Below, in pieces: positions 1 through 6,108 of a DNA stretch of 64,000 nt (positions within the stretch are counted from its first letter, which is position 1; every line of letters begins with the position of its first letter). A model generated the notes under the pieces. That model ran no database searches, had not been told where the DNA came from, and worked only from the letters and a program-made list of their open reading frames with translations. Origin of the DNA: Marisalimonas marina (GTDB lineage: Bacteria; Pseudomonadota; Alphaproteobacteria; Puniceispirillales; Marisalimonadaceae). The DNA lies in the NCBI GenBank assembly GCA_038131365.1, contig JAYPPH010000003.1:372001-436000 (forward strand). Reading direction: 5' to 3'. A program made the translations under genes and the position numbers.

Positions 1-280
1 GTAAAACAGGGTTTTGAAATGCCATCCCAACAATTGGTTTTGGCTGGACAATTTTTTCATTGTTCAACCATACTTCACCCTTGTCTGGCTTTAACAAACC
101 AGAAATTAATTTTGTAAGTGTTGATTTACCACAACCAGAAGGTCCGACAACTGCTGTAAAACCATTATAAGGTATTTTAATGTTAAGATTGTTTAAGACG
201 GGTAAAACGCCTGTTTCGGTCTTATAAGAGTGTGAAACAGACTTAATTATGATGCCATCTTTATTTTTTCTTGAATTCAT
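1..280 (-). CDS. ABC transporter ATP-binding protein, NitT/TauT type (N-terminal part, runs off the window)
   Basis: Only the first 93 codons are present; the rest lies beyond position 1. The start ATG is at 280-278. The Walker A motif GPSGCGKST is seen at about residues 46-54 and an AFQNP Q-loop begins at about residue 86, which identifies an ABC ATPase that powers uptake across the inner membrane. It lies 55 nt downstream of, and on the same strand as, a gene for an NMT1/SsuA-type binding protein. The inference is therefore a NitT/TauT-like importer for a small organic solute (thiamine precursor, sulfonate, nitrate or similar). The permease is not visible and is presumably further downstream. 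Family assignment is firm; the substrate is not known. Confidence 0.9.
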   Translation of the reverse strand, partial: MNSRKNKDGIIIKSVSHSYKTETGVLPVLNNLNIKIPYNGFTAVVGPSGCGKSTLTKLISGLLKPDKGEVWLNNEKIVQPKPIVGMAFQNPVL

Positions 281-291
281 TAATTTGTCCA

Positions 292-320
292 AAAATAGAG
301 TAGCTTTGCTACTCTATTTT
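292..320 (-). terminator. Perfect 13-bp hairpin with U-tract, between binding-protein and ATPase genes
   Basis: The arms at 292-304 and 308-320 are perfectly complementary around a TTT loop, and A/T runs at the stem ends give U-rich 3' flanks on either strand. The hairpin lies between the stop of the binding-protein gene (336) and the start of the ATPase gene (280). An attenuating terminator here would make far more binding protein than ATPase, which is a common arrangement in importer operons. Confidence 0.75.
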
Positions 321-335
321 ATAGATCATTTAATA

Positions 336-1337
336 TTACTTCAACTTAAACCCACCACTTGGTAGATAAGAATTAGTAAAATATAATTTAGAATTAGGTT
401 TTGATTTATATTTATAAGTTTCACCTAATTGAATAATAGCTTCTTCAAAACGAGATGAATCAATATTTCCCATACCATTCTTAATCACATAATCAGTCAT
501 TACATTGCTTGAAACAGCTAATTTAAACCTTCGCTCTTCTAATTTGCTATCTGCAGCAGGATTACGTTTAACTAATGAAGCAATAGCATCGCTTGGGTTT
601 TGGATTGCATCCTTCCAACCTTTACCAACGGCAGAAAGAAAAGACTTGACTGTGGAAGCATTAGCTTTTGCAAAGTCAGTATTAACAATAATTGCATTAC
701 CATACAATTTAAGACCATAATCAGCCATGAGTATAGTAGTTATGTCATTCTCAGGAACACCTAATCTTACTAAGTTAAGATATGATGAAAAAGAAAAACC
801 CGTAACAGAATCTACTTTACCTTCAGCCAGCATAGGCTCTCTTGTTGGAAAACCAACTGGCTCTACCTTAATTTTGTTTATGTCTAAACCATTTGCCTTT
901 GCAAATGAAGGAAATTGGGCCCATGCTCCATCTGGTGGGGGAGCACCTAAAACAGAACCTATTAGATCAGCTGGTTTATTAATACCAAGAGATTTTCTTC
1001 CCACAACAGCAAAAGGTGGCTTATCATAGACCATCATAATTGCTGTTACTGGTGCACCAGGATTTTGATCTAGAAATTTGATAAGTGAATTTATATCAGC
1101 AAATCCTAAAGGGAAAGCTCCAGTCGCTACTTTAGGTATAGCATCTAAAGAACCTTTGCCTGGAGAAATCTCAACGTCTAAACCAGCTGATTTAAAATAC
1201 CCTTTATCTATAGCATTAAAAAATGGAGCTGATGGGCCCTCAAATTTCCAATCAAGAGTAAAAGGTATTTTAACATCTGCAATAACTTTTGAAGAAAAAG
1301 TTAAAAAAAACAAAATAGATAATAATATTTTTAACAA
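336..1337 (-). CDS. ABC transporter substrate-binding protein, NMT1/ThiY/SsuA family
   Basis: This is a 333-residue periplasmic solute-binding protein. Residues 1-20 are a signal peptide (Lys, hydrophobic core, cleavage after KVIA). The mature part begins with IPFTLDWKFEG and continues with a KGYFKSAGLDVEISPG segment, the usual layout of the NMT1/THI5-like fold that binds pyrimidine precursors, sulfonates or related small molecules. Length is normal for the family. The start codon is TTG, with AGGAG about nine bases upstream. The ATPase gene follows on the same strand beyond a strong hairpin, so this is the first gene of an importer operon. Membership of the superfamily is clear. The ligand cannot be read from the sequence. 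Confidence 0.88.
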   Translation of the reverse strand: MLKILLSILFFLTFSSKVIADVKIPFTLDWKFEGPSAPFFNAIDKGYFKSAGLDVEISPGKGSLDAIPKVATGAFPLGFADINSLIKFLDQNPGAPVTAIMMVYDKPPFAVVGRKSLGINKPADLIGSVLGAPPPDGAWAQFPSFAKANGLDINKIKVEPVGFPTREPMLAEGKVDSVTGFSFSSYLNLVRLGVPENDITTILMADYGLKLYGNAIIVNTDFAKANASTVKSFLSAVGKGWKDAIQNPSDAIASLVKRNPAADSKLEERRFKLAVSSNVMTDYVIKNGMGNIDSSRFEEAIIQLGETYKYKSKPNSKLYFTNSYLPSGGFKLK

Positions 1338-1479
1338 ATTAAGCTCCTATCTTAGATTATAGATCTTACAATAATTATTTAAGATAAATATTTAATCAAT
1401 AATTTATAGCAATCCCTTCTAAAAGTTGTATTGATTAAAAATTGATCATTTTGATTAAAAATTTATATTAATCTAACGC

Positions 1480-2247
1480 TTAATTGTCTAAGGGTTCAAT
1501 AATTTGAGCAATTGGTTTAGTTTCTAAAAATGTTTGTCTATTTTGGTGAATTTCCCAATATGAAACTAAATTTGGATATTTATCTCTCCATTTGAATTTT
1601 GGAAATCTTAAATCCAGGTATTCTAAACATGTGAAAACACTTATGTCTGCAATGCTAAAAAAATTTCCAACAAAATATTTTTTTTCTTGGAGATTATTTG
1701 CGAGATATTTAACTCCTTCACATATTTTTTTCTCTTGTCTTTTGACCCAAGTTTTACTTCTTAAAGTTTCTTTTCTAGAATTTTCTAAGAATATCAAAAC
1801 AATTGAATCACATATTCCATCAGCAACAGTTTCAAGTAATTTAGCATAAGTATTTTCTTCTAAGTTAGTTGGGTAAAAAAGAGGATTAGGCTTAAAATTA
1901 TCTAGATATTCTGCAATCACTAAGAATATCAAAACAATTGAATCACATATACCATCAGCAACCGTTTCAAGTAATTTTGCATAAGTATTTTCTTCTAAGT
2001 TAGTTGGGTAAAAAAGAGGATTAGGTTTAAAATTATCGAGATATTGTGCAATCACCTTACTATCAAAGAGCGGATCTTGACCTTCACGAACAAGTATTGG
2101 TATTTTTCCAAGAGGGTTTAAACCAAGTGTTAAAGTGTCAGCATTCCAGGGAACATCAATAATTTCTTCAAATTTTATTTTTTTTTCACGCATTATTACC
2201 CTTATTTTGCGTGCAAATGGACTTGGAGTAGCAATTACCAGCTTCAT
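1480..2247 (-). CDS. Glutathione S-transferase with an internal 45-residue tandem duplication
   Basis: The N-terminus (MKLVIATPSPFARKIRVIM) and the following LNPLGKIPILV and LFDSKVIAQYLD segments are a standard GST thioredoxin-like domain. The C-terminal part, with FSIADISVFTCLEYLDLRF, is the usual helical domain. The protein has 255 residues where about 210 are expected. The excess is an in-frame duplication: residues 65-109 and 110-154 are the same 45-residue unit, identical except for one Gln/Glu exchange. The unit covers the end of the thioredoxin domain, the linker and the first C-terminal helix, so folding of the duplicated form is uncertain. It could be a real duplication, a degrading gene, or an assembly join of two strain alleles. 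Confidence 0.85.
   Translation of the reverse strand: MKLVIATPSPFARKIRVIMREKKIKFEEIIDVPWNADTLTLGLNPLGKIPILVREGQDPLFDSKVIAQYLDNFKPNPLFYPTNLEENTYAKLLETVADGICDSIVLIFLVIAEYLDNFKPNPLFYPTNLEENTYAKLLETVADGICDSIVLIFLENSRKETLRSKTWVKRQEKKICEGVKYLANNLQEKKYFVGNFFSIADISVFTCLEYLDLRFPKFKWRDKYPNLVSYWEIHQNRQTFLETKPIAQIIEPLDN
1786..2055 (-). repeat. Tandem 135-bp direct duplication inside the GST gene
   Basis: The two units, 1786-1920 and 1921-2055, align without gaps. They differ at six positions. Five are synonymous in the GST reading frame and the sixth changes Gln to Glu. The period is a multiple of three, so the frame stays open. Confidence 0.95.
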
Positions 2248-2382
2248 GCTAATAATCTAATCAAAATAGCTATTAAATGAAAAGAATAATTAATGATACC
2301 ACTTAATTATTCAACTTTTATAATATAATAAAATTTGGGTAACTCTTTTATAGCTCTCTTGATTTTATAGTTTACAACATCA

Positions 2383-2410
2383 AGGGAGTACACTGTAAAA
2401 TATACTCCCT
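2383..2410. terminator. 8-bp hairpin downstream of the 36-codon ORF
   Basis: AGGGAGTA (2383-2390) pairs perfectly with TACTCCCT (2403-2410) across a 12-nt loop. It lies about 20 nt beyond the stop codon of the small ORF at 2431. There is no clean U-tract on either strand, so terminator function is likely only by position. Confidence 0.45.
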
Positions 2411-2430
2411 CATTATTTACCAAATTTACT

Positions 2431-2541
2431 TTACAATTTAAAATTGCAAGACATTGATTTTCTATTGTTTAACAACTTATGAACGCGTGCACTCTCACGG
2501 GCTTTCACAAACTGTTTCCATTGAAATTGTCTGAATGTCAT
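2431..2541 (-). CDS. Small 36-residue ORF behind a structured leader
   Basis: The ORF begins MTFRQFQWKQFVKARESAR and ends SMSCNFKL. It is rich in Lys and Arg, with an aromatic N-terminal half that could form an amphipathic helix; there is no membrane segment. An unusually strong ribosome-binding site, AAAGGAGGGTGACC, lies directly before the ATG. Codon use (CGT, CGC, GCC, GTG) is more GC-rich than in its neighbours, as is typical of a highly expressed or strongly constrained sequence. Upstream on the same transcript are two copies of a 56-nt structured element. I do not recognise the family. The peptide could be the product of a regulated leader, or itself a leader peptide. Confidence 0.55.
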   Translation of the reverse strand: MTFRQFQWKQFVKARESARVHKLLNNRKSMSCNFKL

Positions 2542-2568
2542 GGTCACCCTCCTTTATTAAAGTTAGGT

Positions 2569-2680
2569 GCGTTCCTTCGGCATCATTACCTACTTCCGTC
2601 TCTTGCGAGATGAACGATGATAATGCGTTCCTTCAGCAAATTTAATTGCTTACTTCCGTCCTTAAGGGATGAACGATGAT
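2569..2680 (-). ncRNA. Two tandem copies of a 56-nt structured RNA element (candidate sRNA or leader)
   Basis: Copies at 2625-2680 (first transcribed) and 2569-2624 share CGTTCATC, ACGGAAGTA and GAAGGAACGC but differ in the intervening bases. Each can fold as a three-way junction. CGUUC pairs with GAACG to close it. The first hairpin is UCUC-GCAA-GAGA in one copy and UCC/GGA in the other. The second hairpin is GGUA/UGCC in one and AGCAA/UUGCT in the other. The differing bases keep pairing, which suggests that RNA structure is conserved. About 27 nt separate the second copy from the ATG of the 36-codon ORF. I cannot assign it to a named RNA family. The arrangement recalls tandem sRNA genes linked to small-protein genes in Rhodobacter, but the sequences differ. 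Confidence 0.5.
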
Positions 2681-2683
2681 TAT

Positions 2684-2712
2684 ATAATAATACTAAAATT
2701 ACTAGAATTCAA
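2684..2712 (-). promoter_or_regulatory. Candidate sigma-70 promoter for the tandem RNA element
   Basis: On the minus strand TTGAAT (2712-2707) and TATTAT (2689-2684) are separated by 17 nt. A start about seven bases on falls at roughly 2677, almost exactly at the first base of the first repeat copy. The fit supports the reading that the repeats form the 5' end of a transcript. Confidence 0.45.
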
Positions 2713-2757
2713 GTTATCTGATATCTATTCTTTATTATTTACGTGAATAGGAAATGA

Positions 2758-2812
2758 CGATAAATAAAGATATTTATACTATTTGCAGTGCACATTATAA
2801 AATAGTTTATCG
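2758..2812. promoter_or_regulatory. Interrupted inverted repeat upstream of the zinc-ribbon gene
   Basis: The right arm AAATAGT plus TTATCG (2800-2812) is contiguous. Its complements are ACTATTT (2778-2784) and CGATAA (2758-2763), separated by a 14-nt insertion that is itself partly self-complementary. The loop contains the palindrome GTGCAC. It lies about 107 nt before the start at 2920 and could be a leader structure or operator. Confidence 0.3.
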
Positions 2813-2919
2813 TAAAATTAAGATATAATTAATTTCAACATAAAAATTAATTGCAATTTAAACAGAATTTGTTCAAATTTTATAAGATAAATTTAAAAAT
2901 AATTTTAAAGGAGCTTATT

Positions 2920-3111
2920 ATGGCAACTTATGAATGTGATAAATGTGGAATGTCTGTAAATGCAACATGTGGAAAATGTGACGAAGGTCTAATAAATGAT
3001 ACTTTAAATTTAGACAATGGTTCAAGTGTTCAAATTTCCAAATGCCCTAATGGACACGGAAAAATTAAATCTCCATTATGTTGTGGCCAAGATATGAGTT
3101 GTACAGTTTAA
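2920..3111 (+). CDS. Small four-knuckle zinc-ribbon protein
   Basis: The protein has 63 residues and starts MATYECDKCGMSV. The start at 2920 is chosen because AAAGGAG sits about seven bases before it; the longer open frame from 2851 has no such site and a poor N-terminus. Cysteines are arranged as ECDKC, ATCGKC, KCPNGHG and LCCGQDM, giving two probable zinc or iron sites like those of rubredoxin or desulforedoxin-type knuckles. There is no signal peptide or membrane segment, so it is cytoplasmic. It stands alone between the structured elements and a convergent two-gene operon. I recognise the general type, a conserved small metal-binding protein, but know no assigned function. Confidence 0.8.
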   Translation: MATYECDKCGMSVNATCGKCDEGLINDTLNLDNGSSVQISKCPNGHGKIKSPLCCGQDMSCTV

Positions 3112-3175
3112 TTAATTAATATTTGGAAACTGTATTCATTACAAAAAAAGGAAATATTTCTAATATTTTAAGTTT

Positions 3176-3508
3176 TTAAGCAGCAGGATTAGACATTTTT
3201 ATTTCTGAAGAAGTTGCTTCAGCTTCATAATTGTAAACAAAAACTCCAGCAAATTGATTTTCTTTAAAAACAAACGTTTGCTTTAATTCTTTAACAAACT
3301 CATCAGATTCTGTTTCATATTTTTTCAGTCTATCTATTGAATCGAATTTAATAAATATTGATAAGTCACCATCTTTTCCAATCATTACATTTAAAGATTG
3401 AAATTTAAATTTACTTATTTTTTTTCCCAAACTATCGGCACAAAAAGAAGCAGCAACTTTAGCCTCAGAAACTGTCCCAAATTTATATTGATAAACTTTG
3501 GCAAACAT
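3176..3508 (-). CDS. Conserved hypothetical protein, 110 residues (alpha/beta-barrel-like)
   Basis: The pattern of short beta strands (VYQYKFGT, LNVMIGKDGDLSIFIKF, VFVYNYE) alternating with two amphipathic helices resembles a ferredoxin-like alpha/beta-barrel subunit, as in small stress or monooxygenase-like proteins. No catalytic motif is obvious. Its ATG overlaps the stop of the preceding GAF gene by one base (TAATG), so the two are translationally coupled and probably act together. Function is unknown. Confidence 0.7.
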   Translation of the reverse strand: MFAKVYQYKFGTVSEAKVAASFCADSLGKKISKFKFQSLNVMIGKDGDLSIFIKFDSIDRLKKYETESDEFVKELKQTFVFKENQFAGVFVYNYEAEATSSEIKMSNPAA

Positions 3509-4329
3509 TATAATTCTCCTAATTTATCAAGTGCGTTGTCTATAAGTGTATTCGCTTCAGTTCCTTCAATCTTTAGTTGATTATGGACTTTGGTAAAAAT
3601 ATTCATCTTTTCTTGTAAATTATAACCATTAGATGAAAGAACAACATCATCATTTTTAAGTTCACACAAACCAATTTTTATAAGATTGACTGCATTATCT
3701 TTGGGTATACTAAGGCCACTACAAACATCTATAAAGTTTTTATAATCATTAATTTGAAATTCAGAATGACTCTCAAGAAAAATATCAATCGATTTAGAGA
3801 TTTTTTGAGATGTTAATTCTTTTTGTTCTGTTTGAGTGTCTATTTGTAGCGCTAATCTGGATACTAGTTTTTCAATTAAGTAAATTTTATCATCTGAAAT
3901 TTCTTTTGCTTCAGTAAAGTTAAGCAGGCAAAATGTGCCTAATGCATATCCATCTTTATTCATGACTGGAAAACCACAATAACTATGACACATTCCAGAT
4001 TTGACAACTGGATGATATTTAAAAATATCATGTTGGTTTAAATCAAATACAATCAGTGGATTTTTTTCAAGTAACACGTAGGAACAAATACTGTCAGATT
4101 TATTCCCTTTTTCGTGAGGATCCTTCCCAAGACCAATAGACGAAATAGAACATTGATATTCAGAATCATATAAAGTAAAACTTCCACCCTCATAACCAGA
4201 AATATCCTTTGCAATTTCTAAATAAATATCAAATAAATAGACTTGATCAGTACCAATTATTCCAGTTTTTTCAGTAGCTTGAGCTCTCCTCTTTTCATTA
4301 ATTGGAGTAGGTGCCGGTATCCATTCCAT
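3508..4329 (-). CDS. GAF-domain sensory protein
   Basis: The protein has 273 residues. Residues about 25-165 form a GAF domain (FDIYLEIAKDISGYEGGSFT, then DSICSYVLLEKNPLIVFDL, then YCGFPVMNKDGYALGTFCLL), the fold used to sense small ligands, redox state or light. Cysteines at CSYV, MCHSYCGF and TFCLL could be redox sensors. The C-terminal 100 residues are helical and carry no recognisable output domain such as a kinase or GGDEF. The gene is coupled by a one-base overlap to the 110-residue protein after it. A perfect 19-bp palindrome sits about 130 nt upstream and may be its operator. The GAF call is good; the partner and signal are unknown. Confidence 0.75.
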   Translation of the reverse strand: MEWIPAPTPINEKRRAQATEKTGIIGTDQVYLFDIYLEIAKDISGYEGGSFTLYDSEYQCSISSIGLGKDPHEKGNKSDSICSYVLLEKNPLIVFDLNQHDIFKYHPVVKSGMCHSYCGFPVMNKDGYALGTFCLLNFTEAKEISDDKIYLIEKLVSRLALQIDTQTEQKELTSQKISKSIDIFLESHSEFQINDYKNFIDVCSGLSIPKDNAVNLIKIGLCELKNDDVVLSSNGYNLQEKMNIFTKVHNQLKIEGTEANTLIDNALDKLGEL

Positions 4330-4458
4330 ATAATATCTCCTATTTCAATTAATTATCTTACTCAAAAATCGTAATATAGTAAGTAAAAAAACCATGTAAT
4401 AACTTTTGAAAAGTTTAGCATTATGAAATTGATTAATTTTTAGTGTCATAAATTTATT

Positions 4459-4477
4459 TTGTATAATTATTATACAA
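4459..4477. promoter_or_regulatory. Perfect 19-bp palindrome, Fur/PerR-box-like operator
   Basis: TTGTATAATTATTATACAA has 9-bp arms around one central base. Its inner 15 bases match 13 of 15 positions of the PerR box of the Fur superfamily (TTATAAT-N-ATTATAA). It lies between the divergent GAF gene (start 4329) and the small ORF at 4580, where an operator would be expected. In AT-rich DNA some palindromes arise by chance, but 9-1-9 without mismatch is long. Confidence 0.45.
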
Positions 4478-4579
4478 TTTTAGTGATTTTAGAATTTATT
4501 GATAAAAAAACATAGCTTCATGTAAGCAAGTTATCGTAACACTCCATAAATAAGGGGGAGATAAATATGGAGTTAAAGT

Positions 4580-4792
4580 ATGTATTTAGCCATTATGTTA
4601 GTTTGTTCACCTCTGAATCTTATCCACTATGATAAGGAATGTTTTGGAGTTGAAGATACCACAGGGTATTATTTAAGTGAGACTAAATGTCACATAAGAA
4701 CAAATGAAATGGAAAACCAAATCCTAGCATCTCTTAGTTATCCAGCTATGGTTCAAAAGAATTGTATTAAAGTTAAATTAAAAGCAGCATAA
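4580..4792 (+). CDS. Small cysteine-containing protein (about 70 residues)
   Basis: The ORF begins MYLAIMLVCSPLN and continues with KECFGVEDTTGYYLSETKC, then HIRTNEMENQ. The spacing C-x2-hydrophobic-x-D-x2-G-x-Y-x-T/S-x2-C-x2-R-x3-M resembles a group of small proteins common in marine bacteria and their viruses, to my recollection; their function is unknown. GGAG at 4570-4573 lies about seven bases before the ATG. A separate 21-codon ORF starts at 4567 behind a stronger GGGGGAG site and overlaps in another frame. It could tune translation of this gene. Confidence 0.55.
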   Translation: MYLAIMLVCSPLNLIHYDKECFGVEDTTGYYLSETKCHIRTNEMENQILASLSYPAMVQKNCIKVKLKAA

Positions 4793-5067
4793 AATTAAAC
4801 ACTAATACATAATTATTAACGATTATATTTAATAGAATTGAATATCTTGCTTGCTATATGAGTTTGTAACAAGTGTATAACAAAAAACAAAACTTAACTA
4901 TAACCCTACCCTAAAATTTTGTAGGATTCATTTATAATAAATAACCCTGATTTATATTTAGAAAATTTCATCAGGTTAATGGTAATTTTTTATTAACAAT
5001 AACTCATAAAACTAACACTTAATTAAGTTAATATTTTATAGGTAATGCAATTATTAGATAAAAAAAT
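4793..5067. other. Gene-free AT-rich stretch
   Basis: No credible ORF was found on either strand. A weak inverted repeat (CCTGAT near 4946 against ATCAGG near 4972) is the only structure seen and may end transcription of either flanking small gene. Confidence 0.5.
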
Positions 5068-5172
5068 TTAATATAATCCTGTAGTAGTCCAGATTAGAGG
5101 TATTCCAATAAAAACTGAAAGTGTAATTTCTGACCACAATGAGTCAGAAAAAGTGTATATTTTTTTAGACAT
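5068..5172 (-). CDS. 34-residue membrane micropeptide (paralogue of the one at 47627)
   Basis: The peptide starts MSKKIYTFSDSLWSE. After that comes a hydrophobic segment of about 17 residues containing a proline (FIGIPLIW) and the C-terminus TTTGLY. It matches the peptide encoded at 47627-47731 along its whole length: MSK, YTFS-D/E, L, E-I/L, L-S/A-V, P-L and TG are shared in register without gaps. TTAGG lies about eight bases before the ATG. One transmembrane helix with the N-terminus outside the bilayer core is predicted. Function is unknown; accessory subunits of membrane complexes often look like this. Confidence 0.65.
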   Translation of the reverse strand: MSKKIYTFSDSLWSEITLSVFIGIPLIWTTTGLY

Positions 5173-5360
5173 ATTTAAACCTAATTTTTAACATGTTAAC
5201 TTATCTTCTAATATTTAAAAATAAGCAAGTTAATTAATTGAACTTAACTAATAATTTAAAACTTATAGCTATTAGTAATTAAAAAATCTTTGGTATTGGA
5301 AAAAGTTTATATGGGCATGACTTAATGCATAGATTGAGTGCACTGCAGATGGATGTTTAA

Positions 5361-5615
5361 TCAAAAAAACTTATACCAAATTTCTAAAATAAAAATGTAT
5401 ATGCCATAACAATATAAACTAAAAACACAAAGCTTAAGTAATTTGTTTAAAACATCATCTGAAGTATACACCCAATGATGAAAGTCTTTTACCACTTCCA
5501 AATTCTGATTTTTTCTTTTATTCAATAATAAAGACCAATAAGGAATATTAAGCATGATGTAAAAACAAACTGTAATAGTAATTAGACCTAAACCTAAAAT
5601 AATCCCAGTACTCAT
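5361..5615 (-). CDS. Small two-helix membrane protein, 84 residues
   Basis: Two hydrophobic segments are seen, at about residues 4-25 and 60-80, joined by a basic, soluble loop (NKRKNQNLEVVKDFHHWV). An AAGGGA sequence lies 11-12 bases before the ATG. No family is recognised. It belongs to a run of very small membrane ORFs on the minus strand (5068-5728) with no large gene among them. Confidence 0.55.
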   Translation of the reverse strand: MSTGIILGLGLITITVCFYIMLNIPYWSLLLNKRKNQNLEVVKDFHHWVYTSDDVLNKLLKLCVFSLYCYGIYIFILEIWYKFF

Positions 5616-5641
5616 TTTTTCAATTCATCCCTTCGTTAATG

Positions 5642-5728
5642 TTATAATTTTTTTATTTGTCTACCCAATATTATAGTCGGTAAGAACAATAAAAATAATC
5701 CTGAAAATATCAATTCTAGTCTGGTCAT
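5642..5728 (-). CDS. Possible 28-residue membrane micropeptide
   Basis: The frame MTRLELIFSGLFLLFLPTI plus a short basic tail (GRQIKKL) has a typical single-pass arrangement with the positive charges at the inner face. A TAGGG site lies a few bases before the ATG, and the stop is 26 nt before the next small membrane ORF on the same strand. It is so short that chance cannot be excluded. Confidence 0.35.
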   Translation of the reverse strand: MTRLELIFSGLFLLFLPTIILGRQIKKL

Positions 5729-5964
5729 AAACCCTACATTTGTTAAATATTCATATTTTAAGCATTTTCAATAGTTAGAAAATATGAAATTTTGATTTTA
5801 GAGTTGTACAGAGTCAATTCAATCTTCTGGCTAAAATTATGTATAAAAATCGATTTACCTATGATCTATTACTTTAAAATTGCCAAAGACAGCCTCACTG
5901 TGACAGGTGCGTGACAGCTATTAATTTTTAGTATTGAAATTTACTGCTAAGTCATTGAAATTTA
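5729..5964. other. Stretch without a gene between the small ORFs and tRNA-Val
   Basis: It is mostly AT-rich and holds no ORF that I trust. A GC-richer patch at about 5892-5922 carries two copies of GTGACAG eleven bases apart, one of them inside the palindrome CTGTGACAG. It lies just downstream of tRNA-Val and is of unknown meaning. Confidence 0.4.
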
Positions 5965-6039
5965 TGGTGGGACTAACTGGGATTGAACCAGTGACCCCTT
6001 CGATGTCAACGAAGTGCTCTCCCGCTGAGCTATAGTCCC
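5965..6039 (-). tRNA. tRNA-Val (anticodon GAC), CCA encoded
   Basis: On the minus strand the acceptor arm GGGACTA pairs with TAGTCCC, followed by A and a genome-encoded CCA (5967-5965). The D-arm GCTC...GAGC, the anticodon stem CTTCG/CGAAG around TTGACAT, and the T-arm ACTGG/CCAGT with loop TTCAATC are all intact. The anticodon is GAC, which reads GUC and GUU valine codons. Confidence 0.95.
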
Positions 6040-6108
6040 TTAACATAAATAATCACATATGTTATCTTACAAATAATAATTTTAGCAAAAAAGTAAAGCT
6101 TAATAGTA

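Noticed and set aside
2569..2680. A short CRISPR-like array
   Set aside because: There are only two units, the differences lie inside the repeat itself, there are no spacers, and no cas gene is present; RNA folding explains the pattern better.
2851..2919. N-terminal extension of the zinc-ribbon protein to 86 residues
   Set aside because: The added residues are low-complexity Lys/Ile/Phe, there is no ribosome site at 2851, and a clear AAAGGAG precedes the ATG at 2920.
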